In this document: one piece after another, positions 31,168-40,639 of the stretch | How the letters are laid out: every line of letters begins with the position of its first letter | Numbering within the stretch: the first letter of the stretch is position 1 | NCBI GenBank assembly: GCA_947474395.1 | Contig: CANJID010000011.1 | Location: forward strand, 1 to 64,000 | Source: Caulobacterales bacterium | GTDB lineage: Bacteria; Pseudomonadota; Alphaproteobacteria; Caulobacterales; Caulobacteraceae | Direction: 5' to 3' | DNA length: 64,000 nt | Program-made: the position numbers and the translations under genes | The notes under the pieces: model-generated | Databases searched by the model: none | What the model was told of the DNA's origin: nothing | Seen by the model: the letters and a program-made list of their open reading frames with translations, nothing else

Positions 31168-32706
31168 ATGGCCGCGCAGATCGTCTCCTTGCTCCGCTTC
31201 ACCCAGCCGCTTCAGCGGGACTGGTCCCAGCAGGAGCTCGCCGAATTCTACCGTGTCGAGGGCGCCCTTCTGCGCGCCGGCATGCGAATCGAGACCGAGC
31301 GGGGCGTCACCGACGACGGCGACCCCTGGTTCGCCTTCTGCCGCGCCGAGGACGGCGAGGTCTTCATTCACTTCGCGCGCATCGACGGCGAATATCTGAT
31401 CGCCGGCCCCGGCTACGAGGGCATCGCCCGCGGCCGGGACTTCGCCTCGCTGGTCCGGGACCTGATCTCCCGCCATCCGCTGGTGCAGCCGGCGACCGGG
31501 CGCGGGCCGAGCGCCAACAACAACATCTTCCTGCACCCCGCCGCCTTGCTGATCGCCGTGGTGGCCACCGCCTTCTTCAAGACCAACGAGGCCAAGGCCG
31601 ACGACGGCGACCATCGCCATGACCGCCACGCGCGGTCGGGCCTGCAGGTCGCGGTCCGGTCGATGACCGGCGGCTCGGTGATCACCGTCGATGCGGACCA
31701 GACTCTGGCGGTTGTCGCCAGCGCCATGATCGCCCTGGACCGTGAAGGCTCGCTGCTCAACGCCGCCAGCGTCCGGGCCTTCGCCGACAACCACGCGCCG
31801 CGCGCCGATCTCTTCGCCGCCGGGGCGGCCGAAGTCGCCTCGCACCAGGCGCCCGCCCAGTCGCTGGTGGAAGCCCCATCCACCCATTCCGCCGCCGGCT
31901 CTCTCCTGTCGAACGTCGGCGCCTGGCTCGCCCTCACCGTGGTGCTGAAGGATCTGGCCGCCGGTCCGTCCCCCATCGCCGCGGCCGAAGGGGTAGGCCT
32001 GCCGGTCACGCTTGCACGGCAGGACGCCGCCGTCCTGGCCGACGGCGCCCCGACTCAGGCCCAGGCCGCTGAATCAGACATGATCGCCGCGCGATCGGCC
32101 GCGGGGCGTCTCTTCGCGGTCGAGCTTTCGCCGGGGCCCCTGCCCGACGTCGCGGCCATCCGGGTGCTGCACGAGAGCGGAGTGGATACCGGCACGGTCA
32201 TCCAGGTGGCCAAGCTGCCGACCATCCTGGCCGACTACATCGCCCGCGGCGAGCATCTGCTCGAAAGCCAGGTGCCGACCGGCCTTCCGGCCGTGGATCA
32301 TAACGCGACCCTTCCGGTCCCCGCCGATTCGGTGGGCGACGCCCTGCCCGGGCTGCACGCTTCCGCGGACGGCGACAGCGCCGCGAACGACGCCGCGCCC
32401 GCCCCCGCCGTCGAGGCGGCTCAGCCTCCGACGCCGGCGCCGGCGCCGATCGATTCCGCCGCGGCGGCGGCTACTGCGGCGCGGGTCCAGCACATCACCG
32501 ACGTGATCGCCTACTTCACCGACCACACGGCCAAGGTGAGCACCGTGGTCAACAACCACCAAGTGGTCCTGTACGACGATCGGGTCATGACCGACCTGAG
32601 CGTCCTGACCTACGCCGAGAGCGTCACCTTCACCTTCGACGACGGCAGCTCCATCAGCCTGATCGGCGCCGCTTCGGCGCTTCCCGATCTGCACGGTCTG
32701 CACTAA
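31168..32706 (+). CDS. Unknown 512-residue protein in the S-layer cluster
   Basis: I do not recognise a family. Residues 1-110 look globular (a DWSQQELAEFYRVEGALLRAG start and a segment EVFIHFARIDGEYLIAGPG). Then come a hydrophobic stretch (HPAALLIAVVATAFF, about 122-136), a His/Asp-rich patch (DDGDHRHDRHARSG), a long Ala/Pro-rich middle that is probably disordered, and a compact C-terminal part (VNNHQVVLYDDRVMTDLSVLTYAESVTFTFDDGSSISLIG). It follows the XRE gene closely on the same strand. A role in S-layer expression, export or the envelope is inference only. Confidence 0.65.
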   Translation: MAAQIVSLLRFTQPLQRDWSQQELAEFYRVEGALLRAGMRIETERGVTDDGDPWFAFCRAEDGEVFIHFARIDGEYLIAGPGYEGIARGRDFASLVRDLISRHPLVQPATGRGPSANNNIFLHPAALLIAVVATAFFKTNEAKADDGDHRHDRHARSGLQVAVRSMTGGSVITVDADQTLAVVASAMIALDREGSLLNAASVRAFADNHAPRADLFAAGAAEVASHQAPAQSLVEAPSTHSAAGSLLSNVGAWLALTVVLKDLAAGPSPIAAAEGVGLPVTLARQDAAVLADGAPTQAQAAESDMIAARSAAGRLFAVELSPGPLPDVAAIRVLHESGVDTGTVIQVAKLPTILADYIARGEHLLESQVPTGLPAVDHNATLPVPADSVGDALPGLHASADGDSAANDAAPAPAVEAAQPPTPAPAPIDSAAAAATAARVQHITDVIAYFTDHTAKVSTVVNNHQVVLYDDRVMTDLSVLTYAESVTFTFDDGSSISLIGAASALPDLHGLH

Positions 32707-32775
32707 GCCTCAAACCCGGGACATCGCCGACGACGCCGGGCCTTCGCAGGTTGGGCGACAGGAAGGACGTGGGAA

Positions 32776-34086
32776 TTGAGGCCGGTGCGGCTTGACCAGA
32801 GCGTTCGCAACGCCATGCGCGAACCGGCCGCCGCCGAGCCTGCGGCCGAGGCCCCCGAACGACGACGCCCGTCCGCGCCGGCGGGACCTGCCGCCGGGCA
32901 GACCGCGCCGCGCCCGCCCGAGGGCGGCCTGAAGCGCCTGCTGCTCGTCCCCTTCCGCGTGCTGCGGCCCTTCACCCGTCGCCTCCGCTTCTTCCTCAGC
33001 GTTCCGGTCATCGCCCACACCCAGGAGATGGAGGCGCGGCTGCGCGCCCAGCTCGACGATATCGAGGCGTCCCTCGCCGCCCGCATCCGCCAGCTGGAAC
33101 ACGAGACCGCCGTCCAGACCCGCCATCTGGAGAAGGTGGTGGCGGGCCAGGCCGACGCCCTGCGCCGGGAGGCCGCCGCGGCCGGCCGTCAGGCCGCCGA
33201 CGCGAGCCGTCACGCCGCCCATCACCTCGACACGGTCGCCAGTGGAATCGGCGGGCGGCTCGACGAATTCGAGTACAAGGTCCGCCCGCTCATCCCCTTC
33301 GACGAGACCGCCTGGGCCGTGCGTCTGGCCGACGGATACATCCTGGCGCCCCGCAGCGCGCCCATGCTGACGGTGATGCTGGCGGACGCCACCTCCCGCG
33401 GGCTGGAGCCGGGCACCCGCGAGGTGATCCGCGCCCTTCTGGATCCGGGGATGAGTTGCGCCGACGTGGGCTCCAGCATCGGGTTGCACGCCATCGCCTT
33501 CGGACGGGCGGTCGGGCCGACCGGCAAGGTCTACGCCTTCGAGCCGGAGCCCATGTACCAGGACCTCCTGCGCAAGACCCTCACCCTCAACGGCCTGCGC
33601 TGGGTCCACCTCAGCCCGGACGCCGTCGGCGAAAAGGCCGGCAAGCTGACCTTCCATGTCAGCTTCATTCCGGGCCACTCCTCCCTCTATCCCCTCCCGG
33701 CCGAGGAGGTGGGGGATACCCGCCCGATCGAGGTGCAGGTCACCACCCTGGACAAGGTGATCCCGAAGGGCGGCCGGCTCGACCTCTGCAAGATCGACGT
33801 GGAGGGCGCCGAACTCGACGTCGTGGCGGGGATGAAGCGGGTCATCGCCGACAATCCCGAGCTGGCGATCATCGCCGAATACGGGCCATCGCACCTCGAC
33901 AGGGTCGGCATCACCCCGGCCCAGTGGTTCGCCGCCTTCGAGGACCACGGCCTTCGCGCCTACGCCATCGAGGACCCCACCGGCCGCTGCCGCCGGGTGA
34001 AGCCCGCCGACCTTAAGGACGTGGAGTCGGTCAACATCATCTTCGTCCGCCCCGGCGGCCGGGCCGCGGGACGCCTGCCAAAATGA
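32776..34086 (+). CDS. FkbM-family methyltransferase with N-terminal coiled coil
   Basis: This 436-residue protein starts at TTG 32776 (GGAAGGA upstream; an ATG at 32815 is an alternative). Residues 1-60 are Pro/Ala/Arg-rich, about 75-165 form a predicted coiled coil (RIRQLEHETAVQTRHLEKVV), and the C-terminal half is an FkbM methyltransferase: SCADVGSSIGLHAIAFGRAVG (SAM loop), YAFEPEP, LCKIDVEGAELDVVAGM and IIAEYGP. FkbM enzymes O-methylate sugars or natural products. Its stop overlaps the next glycosyltransferase by 4 bases, so it is part of the glycan block. Confidence 0.85.
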   Translation: MRPVRLDQSVRNAMREPAAAEPAAEAPERRRPSAPAGPAAGQTAPRPPEGGLKRLLLVPFRVLRPFTRRLRFFLSVPVIAHTQEMEARLRAQLDDIEASLAARIRQLEHETAVQTRHLEKVVAGQADALRREAAAAGRQAADASRHAAHHLDTVASGIGGRLDEFEYKVRPLIPFDETAWAVRLADGYILAPRSAPMLTVMLADATSRGLEPGTREVIRALLDPGMSCADVGSSIGLHAIAFGRAVGPTGKVYAFEPEPMYQDLLRKTLTLNGLRWVHLSPDAVGEKAGKLTFHVSFIPGHSSLYPLPAEEVGDTRPIEVQVTTLDKVIPKGGRLDLCKIDVEGAELDVVAGMKRVIADNPELAIIAEYGPSHLDRVGITPAQWFAAFEDHGLRAYAIEDPTGRCRRVKPADLKDVESVNIIFVRPGGRAAGRLPK

Positions 34087-35387
34087 GGATAGCCTGGGTC
34101 ACCCCCATGGCGCGCCGCTCCGCCATCGGCCGCTTCAGCGTGCCGGTGGCCGAGGCCCTGCACGGGCGCGGACACCGGGTCCGCATCGTCCGCTGCGAGA
34201 GCGACCCCGACCCCGCCGAGCCGATCCACGACACCCACCTGCCGGTGGACCTTGTCGACCGCCTCGATCCCGAAGCCTTCCGCGCTCGGACCGACATCGC
34301 CGTGATCAACGTCGGCGACAACTACCTCTTCCACGGCGGGATTTTCCGCATGCTGGAGATCATGCCCTGTGCGGGGGTGTTCCACGATTTCTACCTGATG
34401 AACCTCTTCAACGGCTGGGCCGCGGCGCGGGGCGCGACGGCGAACGACTACGAGAACGCCATCGTCGAGACCTATGGGCCGCAGGCGCGCGAGATGGCCG
34501 GCCGGGCCCGCACCGGCGAGCTGCCGCTGGCGACCATCGCGGCGAACCTGCCCATGACCGAATGGGTTGCCCGCCGCTGCGCCGGCGCCCTGGCCCACGC
34601 CCAGTTCTACACGCCCCGCCTGGCCGCCGCCTGCGCCGGGCCGGTGGACTTCGCCCACCTGACCATGGAGGCGCGGGACGTCGACCCCCTGCCCCCCCGC
34701 GACCGCGGCGAAGTGGTGATCGCCACCGTCGGGGTGATGAACCCCAACAAGTGCGCCGACGCGGTGATCGAGGCGATCGGGGACTCCCCCCTGCTCCGCG
34801 AGCGGGCGGCCTATCGCCTGATCGGTCCGATCTCGGACGACGAGCGGGCGCGCCTGCAAGGTCTCGCTGACGCCCGGGGTTACAAGGGCCTGACCATCTT
34901 CGGTTCGGTGGACGACGAGACCCTCGCCGACCAGTTGCAGGACGCCGACGTCATCTGCTGCCTGAGGAAGCCCGTTCTGGAGGGCGCCTCCGCCTCGGCG
35001 GTGGAGGCCCTGCTCTCGGGGCGGCCCACCATCGTCGCCGACGCGGGCTTCTACGGGGAGATTCCCGACGACTACGCCCTCAAGGTCCCGGCCGACGTCC
35101 CGCCGGCGGCCCTGACCGCCCAGCTTGAGCGGCTGGCAGGCGACGAGGCCCTCCGCCGCGAGACGGGGGCGAGGGCCCAAGCCTGGGCCAAGGACCATTT
35201 CAGCCTGGACCGCTATGTGGACCGGTGCGAGGCCCTGATCCGCGAGACCGTCGACGCCCAGCCCATCCTCGAGATCGGGGCGGCCCTCGGCCACGAGCTG
35301 GCCGGTTTCGGCCTCGGCCCGGACGATCCCGCCGTGGCGCGCATCGCCGGCCTGGTGGAGACGATGTTCCCCAGGGCGCGCCTATGA
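34083..35387 (+). CDS. Glycosyltransferase, GT-B fold
   Basis: This 434-residue protein has an N-terminal GT4-like domain (MRIAWVTPMARRSAIGRFSVPVAEALHGRGH) and a C-terminal nucleotide-sugar half (VGVMNPNKCADAVIEAIGD, SVDDETLADQLQDADVICCLRKPVLEGASASAVEALLSGRP). The EGASASAVEAL segment takes the place of the usual E-x7-E. It overlaps the FkbM gene upstream, and another glycosyltransferase follows after 42 bases. Donor and acceptor are unknown; surface glycan synthesis is inferred. Confidence 0.85.
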   Translation: MRIAWVTPMARRSAIGRFSVPVAEALHGRGHRVRIVRCESDPDPAEPIHDTHLPVDLVDRLDPEAFRARTDIAVINVGDNYLFHGGIFRMLEIMPCAGVFHDFYLMNLFNGWAAARGATANDYENAIVETYGPQAREMAGRARTGELPLATIAANLPMTEWVARRCAGALAHAQFYTPRLAAACAGPVDFAHLTMEARDVDPLPPRDRGEVVIATVGVMNPNKCADAVIEAIGDSPLLRERAAYRLIGPISDDERARLQGLADARGYKGLTIFGSVDDETLADQLQDADVICCLRKPVLEGASASAVEALLSGRPTIVADAGFYGEIPDDYALKVPADVPPAALTAQLERLAGDEALRRETGARAQAWAKDHFSLDRYVDRCEALIRETVDAQPILEIGAALGHELAGFGLGPDDPAVARIAGLVETMFPRARL

Positions 35388-35429
35388 GCGGCGCATGCCT
35401 CTGAGCGGAGACCGTCGCGGCGAGGGCCG

Positions 35430-36680
35430 ATGAGCCCGCTCGGGGCCCTGCGCCGGCTGTGGCGAGCCCTGCCCGTCCCCGGAGCCCTTCGACGCAAGCT
35501 CGGCGCCACCATCTTCGCCCTGGCGCAGGCCAGACAGAAGGAGGCGAGCGTCCGCCCCCGCGCCGGGTGGCGGATAAAAAAAGGGCCGCTGATCCTCTCC
35601 GGCTTCATCAAGGACGTCATGGGCCTGGGGCGCGCCGCGCGCCTGACAGCCTCGGCCCTGGACGCGGCGGGCCTGCCCTGCCTGCGCCATGACCTGCGTC
35701 CCGTCCTGCACTTCGACCCAAACATTCCGTATACGGAGGTACCGTTTCCGGACGCGCCCGGCGGCGGGGTCTTGATCCTGCACTGCAACGCCCCGGAGGC
35801 GACCGCCTTCTTCAACAACATCCCCGCTCGGTTCTGGGCCGACCGCTACCGGATCGGCATCTGGGCCTGGGAGCTGGAGGAGCTGCCGGAGGATTGGAGG
35901 CCCGTGTGCCGCCGGTTCCACGAGATCTGGGCGCCCAGCCGCTTCGTGGCCGATGCGGTCCGCCCCCACGCCCGCAGCGTGAAAGTCATGCCCCACCCCC
36001 TGACCGACACGGCCGCCGCGGCGCCCGACCGCGCGCGGTTCGGCTTCCGTGAGGGCGTGTTCGTCTTCGCCGCCATGGCCGACGGCCGCTCGACCCTGAC
36101 CCGCAAGAATCCCCTCGGCGCGGTCCAGGCGTTCCGCCGCGCCTTCCCCGAGCCGACCCAGGCCGCGAGCCTGGTGGTCAAGCTCGTCAACCCTGACGCG
36201 GACCCCGCGGGACTCGCGCCGCTGAAGGCCGCCGCGGAAGGCAGACCCGATATTATTCTTTATACGGAGAACTTGAGCGACGCGGAGATGCTGTCGTTCC
36301 TGGCCAGCATCGACGGTCTCCTCGCCCTGCACCGCTCGGAGGGCTTCGGTCTTTCCATGGCTGAGGCCCTGAGCCTGGCCAAGCCGGTGATCGCCACCGG
36401 CTGGTCGGGCAACACCGACTTCATGACCGGGGCGCTCGTCGAGGGCCTGGTCCGCTACGACCTGATCCCCGTCAACGACCTCAGCGGCCGCTACCAGGGC
36501 TCGCGCTGGGCGGACCCCGACCTCGACCATGCGGCGGAGCTGATCCGCAAGCTGGTTAGGGACCCGGACTTCCGCCGGCGGCTCGCCGAAGCCGGGCCCG
36601 CCGCGGCGGCCGAACTCAACGCCCCCTGGACACGGGAGCGGCTCCTGGGCCAAGCCTTCACCCGATACTTGCGGAGCTGA
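35430..36680 (+). CDS. Glycosyltransferase, GT-B fold (GT4-like)
   Basis: This 416-residue enzyme contains GFIKDVMGLGRAARLTASAL near residue 58, the WELEELPEDWR and EIWAPSRFVADAV segments, and the donor-binding region LHRSEGFGLSMAEALSLAKPVIATGWSGNTDFM with the E-x7-E motif (EGFGLSMAE). The basic N-terminus (LRRLWRALPVPGALRRKLG) may bind the membrane surface. It is followed after 8 bases by a methyltransferase, completing the glycan block 32776-37432. Confidence 0.88.
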   Translation: MSPLGALRRLWRALPVPGALRRKLGATIFALAQARQKEASVRPRAGWRIKKGPLILSGFIKDVMGLGRAARLTASALDAAGLPCLRHDLRPVLHFDPNIPYTEVPFPDAPGGGVLILHCNAPEATAFFNNIPARFWADRYRIGIWAWELEELPEDWRPVCRRFHEIWAPSRFVADAVRPHARSVKVMPHPLTDTAAAAPDRARFGFREGVFVFAAMADGRSTLTRKNPLGAVQAFRRAFPEPTQAASLVVKLVNPDADPAGLAPLKAAAEGRPDIILYTENLSDAEMLSFLASIDGLLALHRSEGFGLSMAEALSLAKPVIATGWSGNTDFMTGALVEGLVRYDLIPVNDLSGRYQGSRWADPDLDHAAELIRKLVRDPDFRRRLAEAGPAAAAELNAPWTRERLLGQAFTRYLRS

Positions 36681-36688
36681 TCCCCGGC

Positions 36689-37432
36689 ATGGCCACGTCC
36701 CCGTCCCTGACAGACCGCGACACGGACGCCGACTGGCGCGAGATCGGCGCCTCCGAGCCCTTCTGGGGCGTGCTGACCAACCCTGAGTTCAAAAGCGAAA
36801 ACCTGGACGAGGCGGCGCTCAAGACCTTCTACGGCAGCGGCGTCGATCACATCGCCTATGTCGCCTGGGAGCTGGGGATGCTGACCGGCGGCGCGCCCTT
36901 CCACGTCGGACGGGCGCTGGACTTCGGCTGCGGGGTGGGCCGTCTCACCGAGGCCATGGGATCCTTCGCCGACGCCGTGACCGGCTACGACATCTCGCCG
37001 GGGATGCTGGCGACGGCCAAGGCCAAGAGCGCGGGTAAGCCGGCCTATACCGGCGCCCTGCCGGACGGGCCCTTCGACTGGCTCAACTCCTACATCGTCT
37101 TCCAGCACATGCCCCCGCCGAAGGGCTACATCCTCCTGGACCAGCTCCTGGAGCGGCTGGCGCCCGGCGGCTACGTCAGCCTGCACTTCACCCTCTACCG
37201 CGACGCCCACCTGAAGCCCGCCGAGGCGCCGCCCGCGCCGCTTTTGAACCGGGTGTTCGGCCGCGCGCCCGCCCCCGTCGAGCCGCCCTCGGGCTCGGTC
37301 CTGATGTACGACTATGACCTCACCCGCCTGGTCGAGACCTTCAACCGCGCCGGGATCGGCCGCCTGAACCTGGCCCACACCGACCACGGCGGGCACCACG
37401 GGGCCCACATCTTCGGCAAAAAAGAAGGCTAG
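36689..37432 (+). CDS. Class I SAM-dependent methyltransferase
   Basis: This 247-residue protein has the SAM-binding motif ALDFGCGVGRLTEAMG (about residues 74-89), the acidic loop VTGYDISPGML and a motif IV-like WLNSYIVFQHMP. It likely methylates a sugar or lipid intermediate of the glycan made by the preceding genes. Its stop codon overlaps that of the convergent ada gene within a CTAG, the same arrangement as at rfbA/wzt. Confidence 0.82.
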   Translation: MATSPSLTDRDTDADWREIGASEPFWGVLTNPEFKSENLDEAALKTFYGSGVDHIAYVAWELGMLTGGAPFHVGRALDFGCGVGRLTEAMGSFADAVTGYDISPGMLATAKAKSAGKPAYTGALPDGPFDWLNSYIVFQHMPPPKGYILLDQLLERLAPGGYVSLHFTLYRDAHLKPAEAPPAPLLNRVFGRAPAPVEPPSGSVLMYDYDLTRLVETFNRAGIGRLNLAHTDHGGHHGAHIFGKKEG

Positions 37433-38490
37433 CCGGCCTTCTCGCGCGCCAGCAGGGCCCGCTTGCGCTCCACCCCCCAGCGATAGCCGGAGAGCGCCCC
37501 GTCGCTCCGCACCACCCGGTGGCAGGGAATCGCCACGGCGAGCGCATTGGCCGCGCAGGCGCCCGCCACCGCCCGCACCGCCTTGGGCGCGCCGATCCCC
37601 ATCGCGATCTCGGCATAGCTGGCGGTCCTGCCCGCGGGGATCGCCTGCAGGGCCTGCCAGACGCGCTGCTGGAAGGCGGTGCCGCGCACGTCCAGCGGCA
37701 GGTCGAGGCCGAGTTTCGGCTGCTCCACCATCCCCACCACCTTGGCGACCGTCGCCTCGAAGCCGGCGTGCCCGCCCACCAGCCGGGCCTTGGGGAAGCG
37801 GTCCTGCAGGTCCCGGGTCAGGGCGTCCGGGTCGTCCCCTAAGAGGATGGCGCAGACCCCGCGCTCGCTGCGGGCGACCAGGATGGCGCCGAGGGAGCAC
37901 TGGCCGACGGCGAAGCGGATCTCAGCCCGCGTCCCGCCCGCCCGGTAGTCGGAGGCCGTCATGCCCAGCAGGGCGTCCGCCTGGGCGTAGAACCGGCCGC
38001 TGGAGTTGAACCCGGCGCCGTAGATCGCCTCGGTGACCCCGGCCCCGGCTTCGAGCTCTCCGCGCATCCGCCCCGCACGGGCCCCCGCCGCGTAGGCGCC
38101 GGGGGTCAGGCCGGTCACCGCCTTGAACACCCGGTGAAAGTGATGGGGGCTGAGCCCGGCTTCCCGCGCCAGGTCATCGAGGCTCGGCGCCTGTTCGGCC
38201 CGGTCAATCGCGCGGCACGCCTGCGCGACCAGGGCCGCCTGGCGTTCGGCGAGCGGGGCCTCATCGGGGCGGCAGCGCCTGCAGGCCCGGAAGCCCGCGG
38301 CCTCGGCCGCCGCCCGCGTCTCATGGAAAGCCACATTCTCCGGGCGGGGCGTGCGCGCCCCGCAGGAAGGGCGGCAGTAGACCCCCGTCGTCTTCACCGA
38401 ATAGAGGAAGCTCCCGTCCGCCGCCGGATCGCGGGCGACCACCGCGGCCCAGCGCGGGTCCGCCGCCGTCGTTTCCGGATGTTCCTGCAT
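37429..38490 (-). CDS. ada: Bifunctional Ada: DNA alkyl repair protein and transcriptional activator
   Basis: This 353-residue protein has the full Ada layout. The zinc-bound Cys cluster C39, C43, C70 and C73 (VYCRPSC and CRRC) accepts methyl groups from phosphotriesters; an AraC-type HTH follows (LSPHHFHRVFKAVTGLTPGAYA); the C-terminal O6-methylguanine transferase has the active-site motif PCHRVVRSDGALSGYRWG. Methylation at the N-terminus turns it into an activator of repair genes. The ATG at 38490 is used; a GTG at 38508, with AAGGA upstream, would add 6 residues and is also plausible. Confidence 0.95.
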   Translation of the reverse strand: MQEHPETTAADPRWAAVVARDPAADGSFLYSVKTTGVYCRPSCGARTPRPENVAFHETRAAAEAAGFRACRRCRPDEAPLAERQAALVAQACRAIDRAEQAPSLDDLAREAGLSPHHFHRVFKAVTGLTPGAYAAGARAGRMRGELEAGAGVTEAIYGAGFNSSGRFYAQADALLGMTASDYRAGGTRAEIRFAVGQCSLGAILVARSERGVCAILLGDDPDALTRDLQDRFPKARLVGGHAGFEATVAKVVGMVEQPKLGLDLPLDVRGTAFQQRVWQALQAIPAGRTASYAEIAMGIGAPKAVRAVAGACAANALAVAIPCHRVVRSDGALSGYRWGVERKRALLAREKAG

Positions 38491-38652
38491 TCGCGCGAAC
38501 CTTGTCACAGGCCATTCCTTTCAGCCGATGTCCTGAAAGGCAATCTGGGCGTTCCGACGTCGGGCCGCACTCCGTCCCTTGCGGTTGAATTCGCGTGCCG
38601 AGGACGGCGGCGAGGCCCGCGGCGAGAGGGCGAGGACGGGGAGGAGGGAGGA

Positions 38653-38727
38653 TGGTGGACGCGACAGGGATCGAACCTGTGACCCCCTCGATGTCAACGA
38701 GGTGCTCTCCCGCTGAGCTACGCGTCC
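38653..38727 (-). tRNA. tRNA-Val (GAC anticodon)
   Basis: On the minus strand a full cloverleaf is visible: acceptor GGACGCG/CGCGTCC, D arm GCTC...GAGC, anticodon arm CCTCG-TTGACAT-CGAGG with anticodon GAC, T arm ACAGG-TTCGATC-CCTGT, and an encoded CCA end. Length 75 bases including CCA. Confidence 0.96.
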
Positions 38728-38814
38728 GCCTCGGGAGGCATGCCTATAGCGACGGGCGGCGGGGCAGGCAAGGACGCGGTGAGGCCCCGAGGCGGCTTCG
38801 CCCCAGGCGGCGGC

Positions 38815-39174
38815 CTAGGCGGCCATCATCCGCTCGACCTCGGCGACGATTTCGCGAAGGTGCACGGGCTTGGACAGGACCTTGGAGCCCTGGGGCGCAC
38901 GGGCCCCGGCGGCCAGGGCGACGGCGGCGAAGCCGGTGATGAACATGATGCGCAGGCCGGGCTCGCGGGCGGCGGCCTCGCGGGCCACCTCGATGCCGTC
39001 GACGCCGGGCATGACGATGTCGGTCAGGAGCAGGTCGTAGGGGCCGTCCGACAGGGCGTCGATCGCCTCCTCGCCGTCGGCGCAGGAGCGGACCTCGTAG
39101 CCCGCCCGTTCAAGGGCGCGGGACAGGAATCCGCGCAGGGATTCGTCGTCCTCGGCAAGCAGGATGCGGTTCAT
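38815..39174 (-). CDS. cpdR: CpdR-like single-domain response regulator
   Basis: This 119-residue protein is a bare receiver domain with acidic pocket E8-D9-D10, phospho-acceptor D52 (LLTDIVMPG), a Thr/Gly switch segment (FITGFA) and the conserved Lys in SKPVH. In Caulobacter, unphosphorylated CpdR goes to the cell pole and brings ClpXP protease to targets such as CtrA regulators, under CckA-ChpT phosphorelay control. The sequence matches CpdR end to end, including the ending MMAA. ATG 39174 opens MNRILLAEDDESLRGFL. Confidence 0.9.
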   Translation of the reverse strand: MNRILLAEDDESLRGFLSRALERAGYEVRSCADGEEAIDALSDGPYDLLLTDIVMPGVDGIEVAREAAAREPGLRIMFITGFAAVALAAGARAPQGSKVLSKPVHLREIVAEVERMMAA

Positions 39175-39325
39175 CGGTCGGCTTCCACCATCGAACATTC
39201 CATCCACATAACCCCTGGATGGTAAACCGGCCCTAAACCACGTTAAGCACGCAGAACGCCGCAAGGAACGCCGCGCCCGCCCCTGCCGCTGTTGACTTAG
39301 GGGCCCCCGCCCCGAATATCGGACC

Positions 39326-40222
39326 ATGAACGTCCGCGAGGTCATTGAGCCCGTGGAGGCGCCGGCGGTCGCGCCCGCCTTCGACGTGCGCCTGCCCGAG
39401 GTCCTCACCTCGCCCTTCGTCTTCGCCTCTCCGCACTCGGGCCGGCTCTACCCCGACGACATGATGGCGGCCGCCGCCCTCGACGCCGAGGCCATCCGCC
39501 GGTCGGAGGACGCCTTCGTCGATGTCCTGGCCGGGACCGCCCCGGCCCATGGCATCCCCCTGATCAGCGTCCGCTACGCCCGGGCCTATATCGACGTGAA
39601 CCGCGAGCCCTACGAGCTCGACCCCGCCATGTTCGAGGACGCCCTGCCGTCCTTCGCCCGCAGCCGCACCGCGCGGGTGGCCGCCGGCCTCGGCTCCATC
39701 GCCCGGGTGGTGGGGGAGGGCCAGGAGATCTATGCCAGGAAGCTGCTCTTCTCCGACGCGCACAACCGCATCGAGGCGGTGCACAAGCCCTACCACCAGG
39801 CCCTGACGGACCTCTTGGCCCAGGCGCGGGCCCGCTTCGGCATGTCGGTGCTGGTGGACTGGCACTCCATGCCCTCGGCCGCGGCGGGAGGCGACGCCGC
39901 CCACGGGCGCAAGGCGCCGGACTTCGTGCTGGGGGACCGCTTCGGCGCGGCCTGCTCCCCCGCGGTCACCGCCCTGGTGGAGCGTGAGCTGGAGGCCATG
40001 GGCTATGCGGTGGCCCGCAACGCCCCCTACGCCGGGGGCTACACCACCGAGTTCTACGGCCGCCCGGCCGCCGGGGCCCACGCCCTGCAGATCGAGATGA
40101 ACCGGGCGCTCTACCTCAACGAACAGACCCTGGAGCGCCGTCCCGGCTTCGCCCGGCTGGGCCGGGACCTGGAGCGGCTCTACGTCGCGCTCTCCACCTG
40201 CAACTGGCGGAAGTTCCGCTGA
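39326..40222 (+). CDS. N-formylglutamate amidohydrolase-family protein
   Basis: This 298-residue protein matches the N-formylglutamate amidohydrolase fold, which hydrolyses N-formyl-L-glutamate in histidine degradation. Family motifs visible are FVFASPHSGRLYP, the RSEDAFVD segment, RAYIDVNREPYELDP, DWHSMPS and LQIEMNRALYLNE. The zinc ligands are probably among the His and Glu of these motifs. No hut genes lie nearby, so the real substrate may differ. It is divergent from cpdR. Confidence 0.85.
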   Translation: MNVREVIEPVEAPAVAPAFDVRLPEVLTSPFVFASPHSGRLYPDDMMAAAALDAEAIRRSEDAFVDVLAGTAPAHGIPLISVRYARAYIDVNREPYELDPAMFEDALPSFARSRTARVAAGLGSIARVVGEGQEIYARKLLFSDAHNRIEAVHKPYHQALTDLLAQARARFGMSVLVDWHSMPSAAAGGDAAHGRKAPDFVLGDRFGAACSPAVTALVERELEAMGYAVARNAPYAGGYTTEFYGRPAAGAHALQIEMNRALYLNEQTLERRPGFARLGRDLERLYVALSTCNWRKFR

Positions 40223-40299
40223 GGCGAAACGCCTCCTGAGGCCCGTTGCACTCCGGCCTTTGCCCCATTAGGTTCCGCGCCTTCGCTCGGATCCCTTCA

Positions 40300-40389
<90 letters not shown>

Positions 40390-40390
40390 C

Positions 40391-40421
40391 CCACCCGGTA
40401 TAAGTCAGCTCTACCGGGTGG
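40391..40421 (+). terminator. Hairpin after tRNA-Ser
   Basis: CCACCCGGTA (40391-40400) and TACCGGGTGG (40412-40421) form a perfect 10-base stem with an 11-base loop directly behind the tRNA 3' end. It lacks a T run close by, but the position suits transcript ending or processing. Confidence 0.55.
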
Positions 40422-40639
40422 ACAGCGGCTAACGTCCCCATTTTCAAAACGTATTTGCAGCACTTCCGTGGCAATACCACAGTCTTCGCCGAGTAGAACG
40501 GCAGAATAATACTCTTCTAGCCGCCGCGTCTCTGTCGCCAGCGACGAAACTCCGGTTTGGCGTAACAGCGCCGCATTTTTCTGTTTTCCGCGCCCATTGG
40601 CCGATATGCGCCTACGATCAGTGGGTTAGATCAACGCCC

